Counted from the stretch's first letter, positions 41,749 through 53,472 are shown. The stretch: 64,000 bases of DNA from Betaproteobacteria bacterium HGW-Betaproteobacteria-9 (GCA_002842215.1 PHCC01000012.1:1-64000), one strand, 5' to 3'. Translations and numbers: made by a program. Notes: generated from the sequence alone by a model not told the origin.

Positions 41749-42399
41749 ATGCGTACATCGTTTCTTTGCCCCGCACTGCTTCTGGCCCTCGTTGCCAACG
41801 CCTCGTTGGCGCAGTCGGTTGCGTTGTCGGGCATGAGCGGCAGCAAGGCGCTGGTCGTGATCGATGGGGGTGCACCGCGGTTCATGAGCGCGGGACAGAC
41901 GCACCAGGGCGTGCGCCTCGTCAGCGCCCAGGACGACACCGCAGTGATCGAGATCGATGGCAAGCGCCAGACGCTGCGCGTGGGCGAGGCACCGGTGAGC
42001 GTAGGCCGCATGGCGGCAAGCGGCGGCGGTGGTCAGCGCATCGTGCTGACAGCCGACTCGCGGGGTCACTTCATGCCGCAGGGCCAGATCAATGGCAAGA
42101 CAGTGCAGTTCATGGTGGACACCGGGGCCACCGGCATCGGGATCGGCGAAGCCGAAGCCCGGCGCATCAACCTGAAGTTCGAACAAGGGCAGAAGGTCCG
42201 GCTGAACACCGCCAACGGCTCGGCCAACGGCTACCTCATCAAGCTGGATTCGGTGCGCCTGGGTGATGTCGTGGTGTACGACGTGGCAGCCATCGTGACG
42301 CCGCAGCCGATGCCTTATGTGCTGCTCGGCAACACCTTCCTCACCCGCTTCCAGATGCAGCGCACGAACGACCAGCTCACACTGGAAAAGCGCTTCTGA
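41749..42399 (+). CDS. Retropepsin-like aspartic protease family protein
   Basis: VQFMVDTGATGIGIGEAEA; LLGNTFLTRFQM. Confidence 0.85.
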   Translation: MRTSFLCPALLLALVANASLAQSVALSGMSGSKALVVIDGGAPRFMSAGQTHQGVRLVSAQDDTAVIEIDGKRQTLRVGEAPVSVGRMAASGGGGQRIVLTADSRGHFMPQGQINGKTVQFMVDTGATGIGIGEAEARRINLKFEQGQKVRLNTANGSANGYLIKLDSVRLGDVVVYDVAAIVTPQPMPYVLLGNTFLTRFQMQRTNDQLTLEKRF

Positions 42400-42403
42400 C
42401 CGT

Positions 42404-42760
42404 TCAGGCCTGAGCGGCGGTCACCACGATCTCGATCTTCCAGTCCGGGTTGGCCAGCGCGGCCTGCACCGTGGCACGCGGCGGCGCGGTGCCCGGCACC
42501 ACCCAGGCGTCCCACACCTCGTTCATGGCGCCGATCTCGCGGATGTCGGTCAGGAAAATCTGCGCGCGCAGGATGCGCGACTTGTCGCTGCCAGCTTCCA
42601 GCAGGCGCTCCTGCACCTGATCCAGTACGTCCTGCGTCTGGCCCCGGATGTGTGTATCGCCCCGTTCGGGCACCATGCCGGCGAGGTAGACCACACCGTT
42701 GAAAACCGCCGCTTCGCTGTAGCGGGCCGCCACGCCGTGGCGCTCAATATCGTTGCTCAT
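42404..42760 (-). CDS. RidA family protein
   Basis: VVYLAGMVPERGDTHIRGQTQDVLDQVQERL. Confidence 0.88.
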   Translation of the reverse strand: MSNDIERHGVAARYSEAAVFNGVVYLAGMVPERGDTHIRGQTQDVLDQVQERLLEAGSDKSRILRAQIFLTDIREIGAMNEVWDAWVVPGTAPPRATVQAALANPDWKIEIVVTAAQA

Positions 42761-43386
42761 TTGCTTTTGGACCCCAGTTTGCTTTCTTTGCCAGCGAAGA
42801 GCCGGTTGATGTTTTCCGCGTGGCGCCACACCAGCAGGATGCCCATGACCGCCAGACTCAAGACCATCACGTTCGGGGCGTCCCAGGCCACCTGGCGGCC
42901 AAACAGGTAGTACGCCGGTGCGAACACCGCCGTGACGATGGAGGCCAGTGACGAGTAGCGAAAGAAGAAGGCCACGATCACCCAGGTGGCCAGCGTGGCG
43001 AGACCGAGCCAGGGGTTGAAACCGAGTATCACGCCGGCCGCCGTGGCCACGCCCTTGCCACCCTGAAAGCGGAAGAACACCGGATACAGGTGCCCGAGAA
43101 AAGCCGCCAGGCCCACAAGCGCCACCGTGCCGTCGCCCAGCCCCCAGGACTCACCCCACCACTTCACGGCCACCACCGGCAGCCAGCCCTTGAAGGCATC
43201 CAGCAGCAGCGTGACGATGGCCGCGGCCTTGCTGCCCGAGCGCAGCACGTTGGTGGCGCCGGGGTTCTTGCTGCCGAAGGTGCGCGGGTCGTTCAGGCCC
43301 ATCGCGCGACTGACCAGCACGGCAAAAGACAGCGAACCGCTCAGGTAGGCGGCGACGGTGGCGATGAGCGGATAGAAGGATTCCAA
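42757..43386 (-). CDS. plsY: Glycerol-3-phosphate acyltransferase PlsY (TTG start)
   Basis: YLSGSLSFAVLVSRAMGLNDPRTFGSKNPGATNVLRSGSKAAAIVTLLLDAFKGWL. Confidence 0.94.
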   Translation of the reverse strand: MESFYPLIATVAAYLSGSLSFAVLVSRAMGLNDPRTFGSKNPGATNVLRSGSKAAAIVTLLLDAFKGWLPVVAVKWWGESWGLGDGTVALVGLAAFLGHLYPVFFRFQGGKGVATAAGVILGFNPWLGLATLATWVIVAFFFRYSSLASIVTAVFAPAYYLFGRQVAWDAPNVMVLSLAVMGILLVWRHAENINRLFAGKESKLGSKSK

Positions 43387-43450
43387 GGCGACGTCCTCGT
43401 TGTTGTTCTGGGGGTTCGCGCGTCCAGCGCGCGCGGGTTGTTCCGGTCGC

Positions 43451-43945
43451 CTATTCTGCCAGCGCGCACTGCACGGCCTTGGCCCCCAGCGGACCACTGA
43501 GCACGGCCGGATCGATCCCGACCAGGAAACCGCGCCGCCCGCCATTGATCCAGATCTTCGGCAGTGCCAACACCGTGGACTCCACCCAGACCGGCATGTC
43601 GCGTTTGAGGCCAAAGGGCGAGGTGCCGCCCACGAAATAGCCACTGTGCCGGTTCGCCACTTCGGGTTTGCAGGGTTCGACCGACTTGGCGCCGATCTGG
43701 CGCGCCAGGTTCTTGGTGGACACCGTGCGGTTGCCGTGCATCAGCACCGCCAGCGGCTTCGCCGCCTCGTCTTGCATGATCAGCGTCTTCACCACGGCGA
43801 ACGGATCAAAACCCAGCACCGCCGCGCTGTGCTGCGCACCGCCGTGCTCCAGGTACTCGTAGGGGTGCTCGGTGAAGACCACACCGTGGGCCTTGAGCCA
43901 GGCGGTGGCGGGCGTTTCTGAGACGTGGGACTTGTTCTTGGCCAT
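43451..43945 (-). CDS. ybaK: YbaK/EbsC-type aminoacyl-tRNA deacylase
   Basis: TPATAWLKAHGVVFTEHPYEYLEHGGAQHSAAVLG...GGTSPFGLKRDMPVWVE. Confidence 0.88.
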   Translation of the reverse strand: MAKNKSHVSETPATAWLKAHGVVFTEHPYEYLEHGGAQHSAAVLGFDPFAVVKTLIMQDEAAKPLAVLMHGNRTVSTKNLARQIGAKSVEPCKPEVANRHSGYFVGGTSPFGLKRDMPVWVESTVLALPKIWINGGRRGFLVGIDPAVLSGPLGAKAVQCALAE

Positions 43946-43986
43946 GAGGGAATGCAGGCGAGGAACGTGCCTTGCCCAGGATGCGG

Positions 43987-44060
43987 TGGAACCGGCTCCG
44001 CCGGGCCACTCGCATCGCCCCCTGAAGGGGGTCGCGCGCAGCGCGGCGGGGGTGGGCTGA
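43987..44060 (+). repeat. Dispersed hairpin repeat copy B (abuts aldo/keto reductase stop)
   Basis: GGAACCGGCTCCGCCGGGCC...CCCCCTGAAGGGGG...GGGGGTGGG. Confidence 0.65.
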
Positions 44061-45104
44061 TCACTGTGCAGGGTCGCGCGTCTCCCAACGGATCTTGTCG
44101 ATCTCTTTGAGCAGTTCGGGCGACAACGTTGTGCCCCAGGCATCCAGACATTCGTCCAGCTGCGCCAGCGAGGTCACACCGATGATGGTGCTGGCCACAC
44201 GCCAGTTGGTGTAGCAGAAGGCCAGCGCCAGCTGCGCCGGCGTCATGCCGTGCTCGCGGGCCAGCGCGTTGTATCGGCGCGCGGCATCCAGCGCTTCCGG
44301 CCGGCCCCAGCGCTGTTTGCGCATCGAGTCGTACAGCGCCATGCGGCCCGCATCGCCGACCAGCCCGGTGGCATCGTACTTGCCGGTCAGCAGGCCAAAG
44401 CCCAGCGGTGAATACGCCAGCAGCGACACGCCCAGGCGGTGGCAGGTTTCGTCGAGCCCGTTCTCATAGCTGCGGTTGATCAGGCAATACGGGTTCTGCA
44501 CCGTGGCCACGCGCGGCAGGCCGTGCTGCTCGGCCAGGCGCACGAACTCGTGCACGCCGTAAGGTGTTTCGTTCGACAGGCCCACCGCCCGCACCTTGCC
44601 CGCTTGGACCAGCTCGGCCAGGGCCTCCAGCTGCTCGTGCACGGATACACCGGGCTTGTCTTTGGCCGGATCGAAATACAGCGCGCCAAAGGCCGGCACG
44701 TTGCGCGCCGGCCAGTGGATCTGATACAGGTCGATCACGTCGGTCTGCAAGCGGCGCAGGCTGGCCTCGCAGGCCTCGATGATGCCGGCCTTGTTCACCT
44801 CGGGGCGCAGCCAGGGCATGCCGCGGGCAGGGCCCGCCACCTTGGTGGCCAGCACGAGTTTTTCGCGCGCGCCCGGCGTTTTGGCGAACCAGTTGCCGAG
44901 AATGGTTTCGGTGGCGCCGCAGGTTTCGGCCCGGGCGGGCACCGAATACATCTCGGCCGCGTCGAGGAAGTTGACGCCGCGCTCCAGCGAGCGGTCCAGG
45001 ATCTGGTGGGCATCGGCTTCGTTGACCTGTTCACCAAAGGTCATGGTGCCGAGGCAGATGGGGGAGACTTGCAGGGCGCTGGCGCCCAGTGAAACAGTGT
45101 TCAT
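44061..45104 (-). CDS. Aldo/keto reductase (Tas-like)
   Basis: VSPICLGTMTFGEQVNEADAHQILDRSLERGVNFLDAAEMYSVP. Confidence 0.92.
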   Translation of the reverse strand: MNTVSLGASALQVSPICLGTMTFGEQVNEADAHQILDRSLERGVNFLDAAEMYSVPARAETCGATETILGNWFAKTPGAREKLVLATKVAGPARGMPWLRPEVNKAGIIEACEASLRRLQTDVIDLYQIHWPARNVPAFGALYFDPAKDKPGVSVHEQLEALAELVQAGKVRAVGLSNETPYGVHEFVRLAEQHGLPRVATVQNPYCLINRSYENGLDETCHRLGVSLLAYSPLGFGLLTGKYDATGLVGDAGRMALYDSMRKQRWGRPEALDAARRYNALAREHGMTPAQLALAFCYTNWRVASTIIGVTSLAQLDECLDAWGTTLSPELLKEIDKIRWETRDPAQ

Positions 45105-45220
45105 GAAGAAGTGTGCAAATGCGTATGGCGTGAAACCGGAAGACCGAAACGGTCTATAAGTTTAGGGCCGCGGGAAAGCCCCGTGTGTCACCCGTGAACC
45201 CGCCCGCCCTGGAGTTGCCC

Positions 45221-45661
45221 ATGTACCGATTCAAGCCCCTGCACCTGCTCACCGCCTTCGCCTTGTGCATCACCCTGGCGGGTTGTGGCACGCCGGGTCG
45301 GAGCGGCGGCCCGGGGCCCGACCGGGTTGGCGAAGGCGCCGGAGTGGCGCTCGATATGCCCGTCACGGAAGCCTTTTCCCCCGGGCGATCGGCCGTCAAA
45401 CCCGCGCTCGCCCGCCGGCTCAATGGCCTGGCGCAGCGGCTGCAGGGACAGGGCTACTCGCGCCTGCGCATCGTGGGGCCCGGCGACGAAACGGACCGCG
45501 CATCGTCCAACCGGATGCTGGCGCTGGACCGCGCGCACAGCGTGCGCGACTACCTGATCGCGCGCGGCCTGTCGGTGACGCGGCTGCAGGCCGAAGGCGA
45601 GGCGTCGAGCCGCAGCTTGGCCATTCATGTCACCGCACCGCCCGGCCGCGGCTCCCGTTGA
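45221..45661 (+). CDS. OmpA-like lipoprotein
   Basis: Lipobox ITLAGCG; SNRMLALDRAHSVRDYLIARGLSVTRLQAEGEASS. Confidence 0.72.
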   Translation: MYRFKPLHLLTAFALCITLAGCGTPGRSGGPGPDRVGEGAGVALDMPVTEAFSPGRSAVKPALARRLNGLAQRLQGQGYSRLRIVGPGDETDRASSNRMLALDRAHSVRDYLIARGLSVTRLQAEGEASSRSLAIHVTAPPGRGSR

Positions 45662-45667
45662 GGGTAT

Positions 45668-47419
45668 TCACGCCAGCGCTCGGGCCCGCGCTTCCTCCCG
45701 CAAGCGCAACACGCGGCGCTGCACCTTGCCGGTGGTGGTCATGGGCAGGGACTCGATGAACTCGATCTCCTTCGGGTACTCGTACGGTGCGAGCTTGCCC
45801 TTCACATGGGCCTGCAGCTCGGCCACCAGCCGCTGCTCGAACGCCGCGTCGCCCGCCGAGCGCCCGGGCTGTGCGGCAAGGTATTCCTGCGCCAGCACCA
45901 CATAGGCCTTGACCACCGCGCCGCGCTCGGCGTCGGGCTTGGGCACCACCGCGGCGTTGGCCACCGCCGGATGCTTGACCAGGCAGTTCTCAATCTCGCC
46001 CGGCCCGATGCGATAACCCGCGGCCTTGAACACGTCGTCGGCCCGGCCCTGGTACCAGAGGTAGCCCTCGGCATCGCGCACCGCCATGTCGCCGGTGCGG
46101 CACCAGCTGCTGGCCATGTCGCCGGTGAACTTGGCGCGCGTGGCGGACTCGTTCTTCCAGTAGCCGAGGAAAAAGATCGGGTCGGGATCGCCATGCACAT
46201 CCAGCCGGTGCACCGCCACGTCGCCCGGCGCACCGACCGGACACTCGTGGCCTTCGTCGTCGATCACCGCCACGCGGTGGCCGGGGTAGCCTTTGCCCAT
46301 CGACCCCGGCCTGGCTGGATACAAACGGGCGCAGTTGCCCACGATGTAGTTGATCTCGGTCTGACCGAACATCTCGTTGACCGTCACGCCCAGTTGTTTG
46401 CGGCAGTAGGCGAACACCGCGTCGCCCACGGCTTCACCCGCGCTCATGATGGCCTGCAACTGCACCCGGAACTGCTTTCGCGGCTGGGGAAAGGCTTTCA
46501 TCATGGCCTTGAGCGCGGTTGGAAACAGGAAGGTGTGCGTGACGCCGTGGCGCTCCATCAGCTCGAACGCGGCCTGCGGACTGAAGCGGCCGTTGAAGGC
46601 CACGATGGGGCGGCCGAAATACAGCGAGGGCAGCAGCGCGTCCATCAGGCCACCGGTCCAGGCCCAGTCGGCCGGCGACCAGAACACCGCCTGCGAAGGC
46701 TTGGCCGCATCGAAGGGATCAAAGCCGAACCAGTTCTGACTGCAGACAAAGCCCGTGAGGTTGCCGATGAGCGCGCGGTGTGGAATCAGCGCGCCCTTGG
46801 GGTTGCCGGTGGTGCCGCTGGTGTAGATCAGCACCGCGGCCTCGTCCGCCAAGGTGTCCACCGCCTTGAACCGCGATGGGGCCGAGGCCAGCAGGTCGGC
46901 CCACGCCAGCGCACCCGGCGCCGGTGCATCGACCGCGATCAGGGCGCGCAGCTGCGGGCACTGCCCGGCCACGGATTGCACCGCAGTCAGCGTGCTGGCA
47001 TCGCAGATCGCTGCCACGGCTTCGCTGTCCTGCAAGCGGAATTCCAGCGCTTCGGGGCCGAACAGTTGCGACAGCGGCATGCCCACCGCGCCCATCTGCA
47101 GCACGGCCATGTAGGCCACAGCGGTCTCGAAGCGCTGCGGCATCACGATGGCCACGCGGTCGCCGCGCTGCACGCCAAGCGCCGTCAGTGCGCTGGACAG
47201 GCGGTTCGCCTGCTGCTGCAGTTCGGCGTAGCTGTGTCGGCGGTCGGGCTGCCCGGGCGCGGTGGCGATCACCGCGGTCTGCTGCGCCGTGGCCGGATCG
47301 GCGGCCCAACGGCGCGAGCAGACGGCCGCCATGTTGAAGCGGCGGGGCACCTGCCAGCCAAAGCGGCTGTGCAGATCGGCGTAGTGGTCGGGGGTGTCGC
47401 TGGCTTGACGCTGGCGCAT
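45668..47419 (-). CDS. Acyl-CoA synthetase / AMP-binding enzyme
   Basis: LIYTSGTTGNPKGALIPHRALIGNLTG; WYQGRADDVFKAAGYRIGPGEIE. Confidence 0.92.
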   Translation of the reverse strand: MRQRQASDTPDHYADLHSRFGWQVPRRFNMAAVCSRRWAADPATAQQTAVIATAPGQPDRRHSYAELQQQANRLSSALTALGVQRGDRVAIVMPQRFETAVAYMAVLQMGAVGMPLSQLFGPEALEFRLQDSEAVAAICDASTLTAVQSVAGQCPQLRALIAVDAPAPGALAWADLLASAPSRFKAVDTLADEAAVLIYTSGTTGNPKGALIPHRALIGNLTGFVCSQNWFGFDPFDAAKPSQAVFWSPADWAWTGGLMDALLPSLYFGRPIVAFNGRFSPQAAFELMERHGVTHTFLFPTALKAMMKAFPQPRKQFRVQLQAIMSAGEAVGDAVFAYCRKQLGVTVNEMFGQTEINYIVGNCARLYPARPGSMGKGYPGHRVAVIDDEGHECPVGAPGDVAVHRLDVHGDPDPIFFLGYWKNESATRAKFTGDMASSWCRTGDMAVRDAEGYLWYQGRADDVFKAAGYRIGPGEIENCLVKHPAVANAAVVPKPDAERGAVVKAYVVLAQEYLAAQPGRSAGDAAFEQRLVAELQAHVKGKLAPYEYPKEIEFIESLPMTTTGKVQRRVLRLREEARARALA

Positions 47420-47441
47420 GAAGGGTCTCCGTCTCGTCTTT

Positions 47442-48362
47442 ATGATGAATCGAATGTACCAAGCCCTGAAAGCCTCGCGCAGCACGTTTGTGCCGATCCG
47501 CCACCTGTCCTACCACGTGCGTCAGTGGGGTGAACCGGTGCCCGGACAGGCGCCGCTGGTGCTGGTGCACGGCTGGATGGACGTGGCCGCGTCATGGCAG
47601 TTCATGGTGGACGCGCTGAAGGCCGATCGCTGGATCATCGCGCCCGACTGGCGGGGCTTCGGACTGACACGCAGTGGTGATCCGAAGCCCGACAGCTACT
47701 GGTTCCCCGACTACCTGGCCGACCTCGATGCCCTGCTCGACCACTTCGCGGGCGAACAGCCGGTCGATCTGGTCGGCCACAGCATGGGCGGCAACGTGGT
47801 CATGATGTATGGCGGCGTGCGGCCGCAGCGCATCCGCCGGCTGGTCAACCTTGAAGGCTTTGGCCTGCCTGCCACGCGCCCGGCCCAGGCGCCCGAGCGC
47901 TACGCCAAGTGGATGGACGAGATCAAGGCCCTGCACCGCAGCGAGATGGACCTCAAGGGCTACGACTCGGCGGACGGCGTGGCCCGGCGCCTGATGAAAA
48001 CCAACCCGCGGCTGCCGCAAGGCAAGGCCGACTGGCTGGCGCAGCACTGGGCCGCCCCCGATGCCCAGGGTCGCTGGCAGATCCTCGGGGATGTGGCCCA
48101 CAAGGTGATCAGCGCCCACCTCTACCAGGTGGAAGAAGCGCTGGCGATCTACCGCCGCATCAGCGCGCCGGTGCTCAGCGTGACCGCGAGCGACGACAGC
48201 CTGGGCCAGTGGTGGAAGGGCCAGTTCACGCTGGCGCAATACCTGGAGCGCCTGCAGGCGGTGCCCCACCTGCAGAGCGCCGTGGTTCAGGACGCGGCCC
48301 ACATGCTGCACCACGACCAGCCGGAAGAACTCGCCCGGCTGATCGAGAATTTCCTGATCTGA
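47442..48362 (+). CDS. Alpha/beta hydrolase
   Basis: LVLVHGWMDVAASWQF; VDLVGHSMGGNVVMMYGG. Confidence 0.9.
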   Translation: MMNRMYQALKASRSTFVPIRHLSYHVRQWGEPVPGQAPLVLVHGWMDVAASWQFMVDALKADRWIIAPDWRGFGLTRSGDPKPDSYWFPDYLADLDALLDHFAGEQPVDLVGHSMGGNVVMMYGGVRPQRIRRLVNLEGFGLPATRPAQAPERYAKWMDEIKALHRSEMDLKGYDSADGVARRLMKTNPRLPQGKADWLAQHWAAPDAQGRWQILGDVAHKVISAHLYQVEEALAIYRRISAPVLSVTASDDSLGQWWKGQFTLAQYLERLQAVPHLQSAVVQDAAHMLHHDQPEELARLIENFLI

Positions 48363-48484
48363 GGCGATGACGGGACCGTCCGTACCAGAGGGCGGCGGAC
48401 ATGAGAAAATCGGAGATTGTGTCAACGGCGGCTTTCTGCCTGTCCGGCTGATTCCCATCCCCGAATTCCGATTGAGGCCCCATC

Positions 48485-49589
48485 ATGGAAGCAGAACGCG
48501 TCAACACCATCCGTAGCCAGCTCGAAGACCTGACCACCCGCGTGGTCGAGTTACGGAGGTATCTTTGACTACGATGCCAAAGCATCCAAACTGAAAGAAG
48601 TCGAATCCGCGCTGGAAGACCCGACGGTCTGGAACGACCCCAAGCGCGCCCAGGACCTGGGGCGTGAGAAGAAATCGCTCGAAGACGTGGTACACGTGCT
48701 GGACCGCCTCACCGGTGAGCTGTCCGACAACACCGAGCTGTTCGAGATGTCGAGCGAAGACGGCGACGACGCTGGGCTGATCACCATCGAAGACGAGGCC
48801 GCCAAGGTCGCGGTCGAGGTGGAAAAGCTCGAATTCCGCCGCATGTTCAACAACCCGGCCGATCCGCTGAACTGCTTCCTGGACATCCAGGCCGGCGCTG
48901 GCGGCACCGAGGCCTGTGACTGGGCCAGCATGCTGCTGCGCCAGTACCTGAAGTACTGCGAGCGCAAGGGCTTCACGACCACCATCGAAGACGAGACCGC
49001 GGGCGACACCGCCGGCATCAAGGGCGCCACGATCAAGATCGAGGGCGACTACGCCTTCGGCCTGCTGCGCACCGAAACCGGTGTGCACCGCCTGGTGCGC
49101 AAGAGCCCGTTCGACAGCTCGGGCGGTCGCCACACCTCGTTCGCTTCGGTGTTCGTGTACCCCGAGATCGACGACTCGATCGAGATCAACATCAACCCGG
49201 CCGACGTGCGTACCGACACCTTCCGCGCCTCCGGCGCGGGCGGCCAGCACATCAACAAGACCGATTCGGCCGTGCGCCTGACGCACATCCCCACCGGCAT
49301 CGTGGTGCAGTGCCAGGACGGCCGCAGCCAGCACAGCAACCGCGACGTGGCGTGGAAACGCCTGCGCTCGCGCCTGTACGACTTCGAGTTGCGCAAGCAG
49401 CAGGAAGAGCAGCAGAAGCTGGAAGACACCAAGACCGACGTGGGCTGGGGCCACCAGATCCGCAGCTACGTGCTGGACAACAGCCGCATCAAGGACCTGC
49501 GCACCAACGTCGAAATTTCGGCCACGCAGAAAGTGCTGGACGGCGACCTCGACGCCTTCATCGAAGCGTCTCTCAAACAAGGAGTCTGA
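48485..49589 (+). CDS. prfB: Peptide chain release factor 2, with programmed +1 frameshift at 48563-48569
   Basis: [27 protein letters not shown]-(CTT TGA C)[19 protein letters not shown]...[21 protein letters not shown]. Confidence 0.95.
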
Positions 49590-49591
49590 GC

Positions 49592-52288
49592 ATGAGTTCA
49601 CTGCGTGAAGGCCCCACCACCGTCGTCCGCCGGGAAGACTACACCGCCCCCGCCTACTGGATCGACACCGTCGATCTGAGCTTCGACCTCGACCCGGCCA
49701 AGACCCGGGTGCTCAACAAGATGCGCCTGCGCCGCAACCCGGACGTGGCCGCGCAGGCGCTGCGGCTCGATGGCGAAGACCTGAACCTGGCGCGCGTGCT
49801 GGTCAACGGCGCGGGCTGCTCCTTCAAGATGGACGGCAACCAGCTGGTGTTGGAAAACCTGCCCGACGGCGACGCGCCGATCGAGCTCGAAATTTTCACC
49901 ACCTGCGCGCCCGAGAAGAACACCCAGCTCATGGGCCTCTACGTGAGCCAGGGCACGTTCTTCACGCAGTGCGAGGCCGAAGGCTTCCGCCGCATCACGT
50001 ATTTCCTCGACCGTCCGGACGTGATGGCCAGCTACACCGTCACGCTGCGCGCCGACAAGAAGCGCTACCCGGTGCTGCTGTCCAACGGCAACCTGGTCGA
50101 AGAAGGCGCGCTGCCCGACGGTCGCCATTTCGCCAAATGGGTCGACCCGCACAAGAAGCCCTGCTACCTGTTTGCACTCGTGGCCGGCCAGCTGGTGGCG
50201 CGCGAGCAGCGCATCACCGCGCGCAGCGGCAGCAACCACCTGCTGCAGGTCTTCGTGCGCCCCGGCGACATGGACAAGACCGAACACGCGATGAACTCGC
50301 TGATCGCCAGCGTGATCTGGGACGAAGCCCGCTTCGGCCTGCCGCTCGATCTGGAGCGCTTCATGATCGTCGCCACCAGCGACTTCAACATGGGTGCGAT
50401 GGAGAACAAGGGCCTCAACATCTTCAACACCAAGTACGTGCTGGCCAACAGCGCCACCGCGACCGACACCGACTTCGCCAACATCGAGTCGGTCGTGGGC
50501 CACGAATACTTCCACAACTGGACCGGCAACCGCGTCACCTGCCGCGACTGGTTCCAGCTCTCGCTGAAAGAAGGCCTGACGGTCTTCCGCGACCAGGAAT
50601 TCAGCATGGACCTGTGCGCCGAAGCGTCGGCGCGCGCGGTCAAGCGCATTGAAGACGTGCGCGTGCTGCGCACCGCGCAGTTCCCTGAAGACGCCGGCCC
50701 GATGGCGCACCCCGTGCGGCCCGACAGCTACGTCGAGATCAACAACTTCTACACCGTCACGGTCTACGAAAAAGGCGCCGAGGTCGTGCGCATGATGCAG
50801 ACCCTGGTGGGGCGAGCTGGTTTCGCCGCGGGCATGAAGCTGTACTTCGAACGCCACGACGGCAGCGCCGTCACCTGCGACGACTTTGCGCAGTCCATGG
50901 CCGACGCCAACCCGGACAGCGACCTGGCCCGCCTGCTGCCGCAGTTCAAGCGCTGGTACAGCCAGGCCGGCACGCCGCTGGTGCAGGCCCGCGGGGTGTA
51001 CGACGCGGCCGCGCGCAGCTACACGCTCACGCTCACGCAAAGCTGCGCTCCCACGCCCGGCCAGGCAGCGAAAGAGCCGTTCGTGATCCCGGTCGCCATC
51101 GGCCTGCTCGACGCCCAGGGCAACCAACTGCCGCTGCAGCTCGCCCACTGGACCCAGCCCGAAACCGGCACGCGCACGTTTGTGCTGACGCAGGACAGCG
51201 AGAGCTTCACCTTCGTCAACGTGGACGCCGAACCCGTGCCCTCAATCCTGCGCGGCTTCTCGGCGCCGGTGGTGCTGGACGCCGAATACAGCGACGCGCA
51301 GCTGCTGAGCCTGCTGGCCCACGACACCGACGCCTTCAACCGCTGGGAAGCCGGCCAGCGACTGGCGCTGCGCCGCGCACTCGCTGCCATCCGCGCCGAA
51401 GGCCCGGTGCCGCACGAGCCGCTGGACAGCGCTTACCTCGGCGCCATGCGCGACGTGCTGCGCCACCCCTCGCTGGACGCCGCGTTCAAGGAACTCGTGC
51501 TCACGCTGCCGGGCGAAACCTACATCGCCGAGCAGCTCGACGTGGTGGACCCGCAGCGCATCCACGCGGTGCGCGAGACCATGCGCGAGCAGCTCGCCGA
51601 AGCCCTGCTCGACGACTGGGCCTGGGCCTATGAGACCCACAAGGACAACGGCGCCTACCGCCCCGACCCGCTGAGCACCGGGCGCCGCGCCCTGGCCGGC
51701 ATGGCCCTGACCATGCTCTGTCTGGCCGCGAGAGAAACCGGCGATGCGGTCTGGCCCGGCAAGGCCTATCAGCGCTTCAAGGACGCCGGCAACATGACCG
51801 ACCGCTTCAACGCGCTCTCGGCCCTGGTGGTCAGCGGCCAGCCGCTGGCGCAGGACGCACTCGCCCGCTTCCACGCCATCTTCAGCAACGAAGCCCTGGT
51901 GATCGACAAGTGGTTTGCCCTGCAGGCCGGCGCGCCCGACCGCGGTGGCAATGTATTGCCCGCCGTGCGCCAGCTGCTGAACCACCCGGACTTCAACCTC
52001 AAGAACCCCAACCGCGCACGCAGCGTGATCTTCAGCTACTGCAACGCCAACCCGGGTGCCTTCCACCGCAACGATGCATCGGGCTATGTGTTCTGGCGCG
52101 AGCGCGTGATCGAACTCGACGCCTTCAACCCGCAGGTCGCTGCCCGCCTCGCGCGCGCGCTGGACCGCTGGAAGAAGCTCGCCGAACCCTACCGCAGCGC
52201 CGCGCGCGAAGCCATCGCCCGCGTGGCGGCCAAGCCCGATCTGAGCAACGACGTGCGCGAGGTCGTCACCCGCGCCCTCGCTGAATGA
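49592..52288 (+). CDS. pepN: Aminopeptidase N
   Basis: [34 protein letters not shown]. Confidence 0.95.
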   Translation: MSSLREGPTTVVRREDYTAPAYWIDTVDLSFDLDPAKTRVLNKMRLRRNPDVAAQALRLDGEDLNLARVLVNGAGCSFKMDGNQLVLENLPDGDAPIELEIFTTCAPEKNTQLMGLYVSQGTFFTQCEAEGFRRITYFLDRPDVMASYTVTLRADKKRYPVLLSNGNLVEEGALPDGRHFAKWVDPHKKPCYLFALVAGQLVAREQRITARSGSNHLLQVFVRPGDMDKTEHAMNSLIASVIWDEARFGLPLDLERFMIVATSDFNMGAMENKGLNIFNTKYVLANSATATDTDFANIESVVGHEYFHNWTGNRVTCRDWFQLSLKEGLTVFRDQEFSMDLCAEASARAVKRIEDVRVLRTAQFPEDAGPMAHPVRPDSYVEINNFYTVTVYEKGAEVVRMMQTLVGRAGFAAGMKLYFERHDGSAVTCDDFAQSMADANPDSDLARLLPQFKRWYSQAGTPLVQARGVYDAAARSYTLTLTQSCAPTPGQAAKEPFVIPVAIGLLDAQGNQLPLQLAHWTQPETGTRTFVLTQDSESFTFVNVDAEPVPSILRGFSAPVVLDAEYSDAQLLSLLAHDTDAFNRWEAGQRLALRRALAAIRAEGPVPHEPLDSAYLGAMRDVLRHPSLDAAFKELVLTLPGETYIAEQLDVVDPQRIHAVRETMREQLAEALLDDWAWAYETHKDNGAYRPDPLSTGRRALAGMALTMLCLAARETGDAVWPGKAYQRFKDAGNMTDRFNALSALVVSGQPLAQDALARFHAIFSNEALVIDKWFALQAGAPDRGGNVLPAVRQLLNHPDFNLKNPNRARSVIFSYCNANPGAFHRNDASGYVFWRERVIELDAFNPQVAARLARALDRWKKLAEPYRSAAREAIARVAAKPDLSNDVREVVTRALAE

Positions 52289-52317
52289 ACCTGACAAAAC
52301 CAGCAACGGAGGAAACC

Positions 52318-53337
52318 TTGACCAAACGCATTTCCCTGACCCGCTACCTCGTCGAACAACAGCGTGTCGACGGCCACATTCCCGGTGACCTGCGCCTGCT
52401 GCTGGAGGTGGTGGCCCGCTCGTGCAAGAGCATCAGCCAGGCCGTCAACAAGGGCGATCTGGGCGGCATCCTTGGCGCTGCCGAGACCGAAAACGTGCAG
52501 GGCGAGGTGCAGAAGCAGCTCGACATCATCGCCAACGAGGTGCTGATCGAAGCCAACGAATGGGGCGGCCATCTCGCCGCCATGGCCAGCGAAGAGATGG
52601 ACAGCATCTATGTGGTGCCCAACCGCTTCCCGCAGGGCGAATACCTGCTGATGTTCGACCCGCTCGATGGATCGTCCAACATCGACGTCAACGTGTCCAT
52701 CGGCACCATCTTTTCGGTGCTCAAGAAGGGCAACGACGACCCCAACACCATCGAACCCGTCAGCGAGCAGGATTTCCTGCAACCGGGCACCCAGCAGGTG
52801 GCCGCTGGCTACTGCGTCTACGGCCCGCAGACCACCCTGGTGCTCACCGTGGGCGACGGCGTGGCCATGTTCACCCTCGACCGCGAACAGGGCTCGTTCG
52901 TGCTCACCCGGGAGAACGTTCAGATCCCGGTCGACACCAAGGAGTTTGCCGTCAACATGAGCAACATGCGCCACTGGGCCGAACCCGTGAAGCGCTATGT
53001 GGACGAATGCCTGGCCGGCAAGGAAGGGCCCCGCGGCAAGGACTTCAACATGCGCTGGGTCGCCTCCATGGTCGCCGACGTGCACCGCATCCTCACGCGC
53101 GGCGGCGTCTTCCTGTACCCCTGGGACAAGCGCGAACCCGAGAAGCCAGGCAAGCTGCGCCTGATGTACGAAGCCAATCCCATGAGCTGGCTGATCGAAC
53201 AGGCGGGCGGCGCCGCCACCAACGGCCACCAGCGCATCCTCGACATCCAGCCGACCAAGCTGCACGAACGCGTCAGCGTGATGCTGGGCTCAAAGAACGA
53301 AGTCGACCGCCTGACCAGCTACCACAGCACGCTATAA
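52318..53337 (+). CDS. fbp: Class I fructose-1,6-bisphosphatase
   Basis: [61 protein letters not shown]. Confidence 0.96.
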   Translation: MTKRISLTRYLVEQQRVDGHIPGDLRLLLEVVARSCKSISQAVNKGDLGGILGAAETENVQGEVQKQLDIIANEVLIEANEWGGHLAAMASEEMDSIYVVPNRFPQGEYLLMFDPLDGSSNIDVNVSIGTIFSVLKKGNDDPNTIEPVSEQDFLQPGTQQVAAGYCVYGPQTTLVLTVGDGVAMFTLDREQGSFVLTRENVQIPVDTKEFAVNMSNMRHWAEPVKRYVDECLAGKEGPRGKDFNMRWVASMVADVHRILTRGGVFLYPWDKREPEKPGKLRLMYEANPMSWLIEQAGGAATNGHQRILDIQPTKLHERVSVMLGSKNEVDRLTSYHSTL

Positions 53338-53350
53338 TCTTGGGCTACAA

Positions 53351-53426
53351 GCCGGTGTAGCTCAGTCGGTAGAGCAGCTCATTCGTAATGAGAAGGTCGG
53401 GTGTTCGATTCATCTCTCCGGCACCA
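53351..53426 (+). tRNA. tRNA-Thr (CGT)
   Basis: GCCGGTGTAGCTCAGTCGGTAGAGCAGCTCATTCGTAATGAGAAGGTCGGGTGTTCGATTCATCTCTCCGGCACCA. Confidence 0.95.
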
Positions 53427-53438
53427 AGTAAACAAAGG

Positions 53439-53472
53439 AAAGCCCGCTATCTGAACGATAGCGGGCTTTTTC
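53439..53472. terminator. Bidirectional intrinsic terminator between tRNA-Thr and nifQ
   Basis: AAAGCCCGCTAT-n7-ATAGCGGGCTTTTT. Confidence 0.8.
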
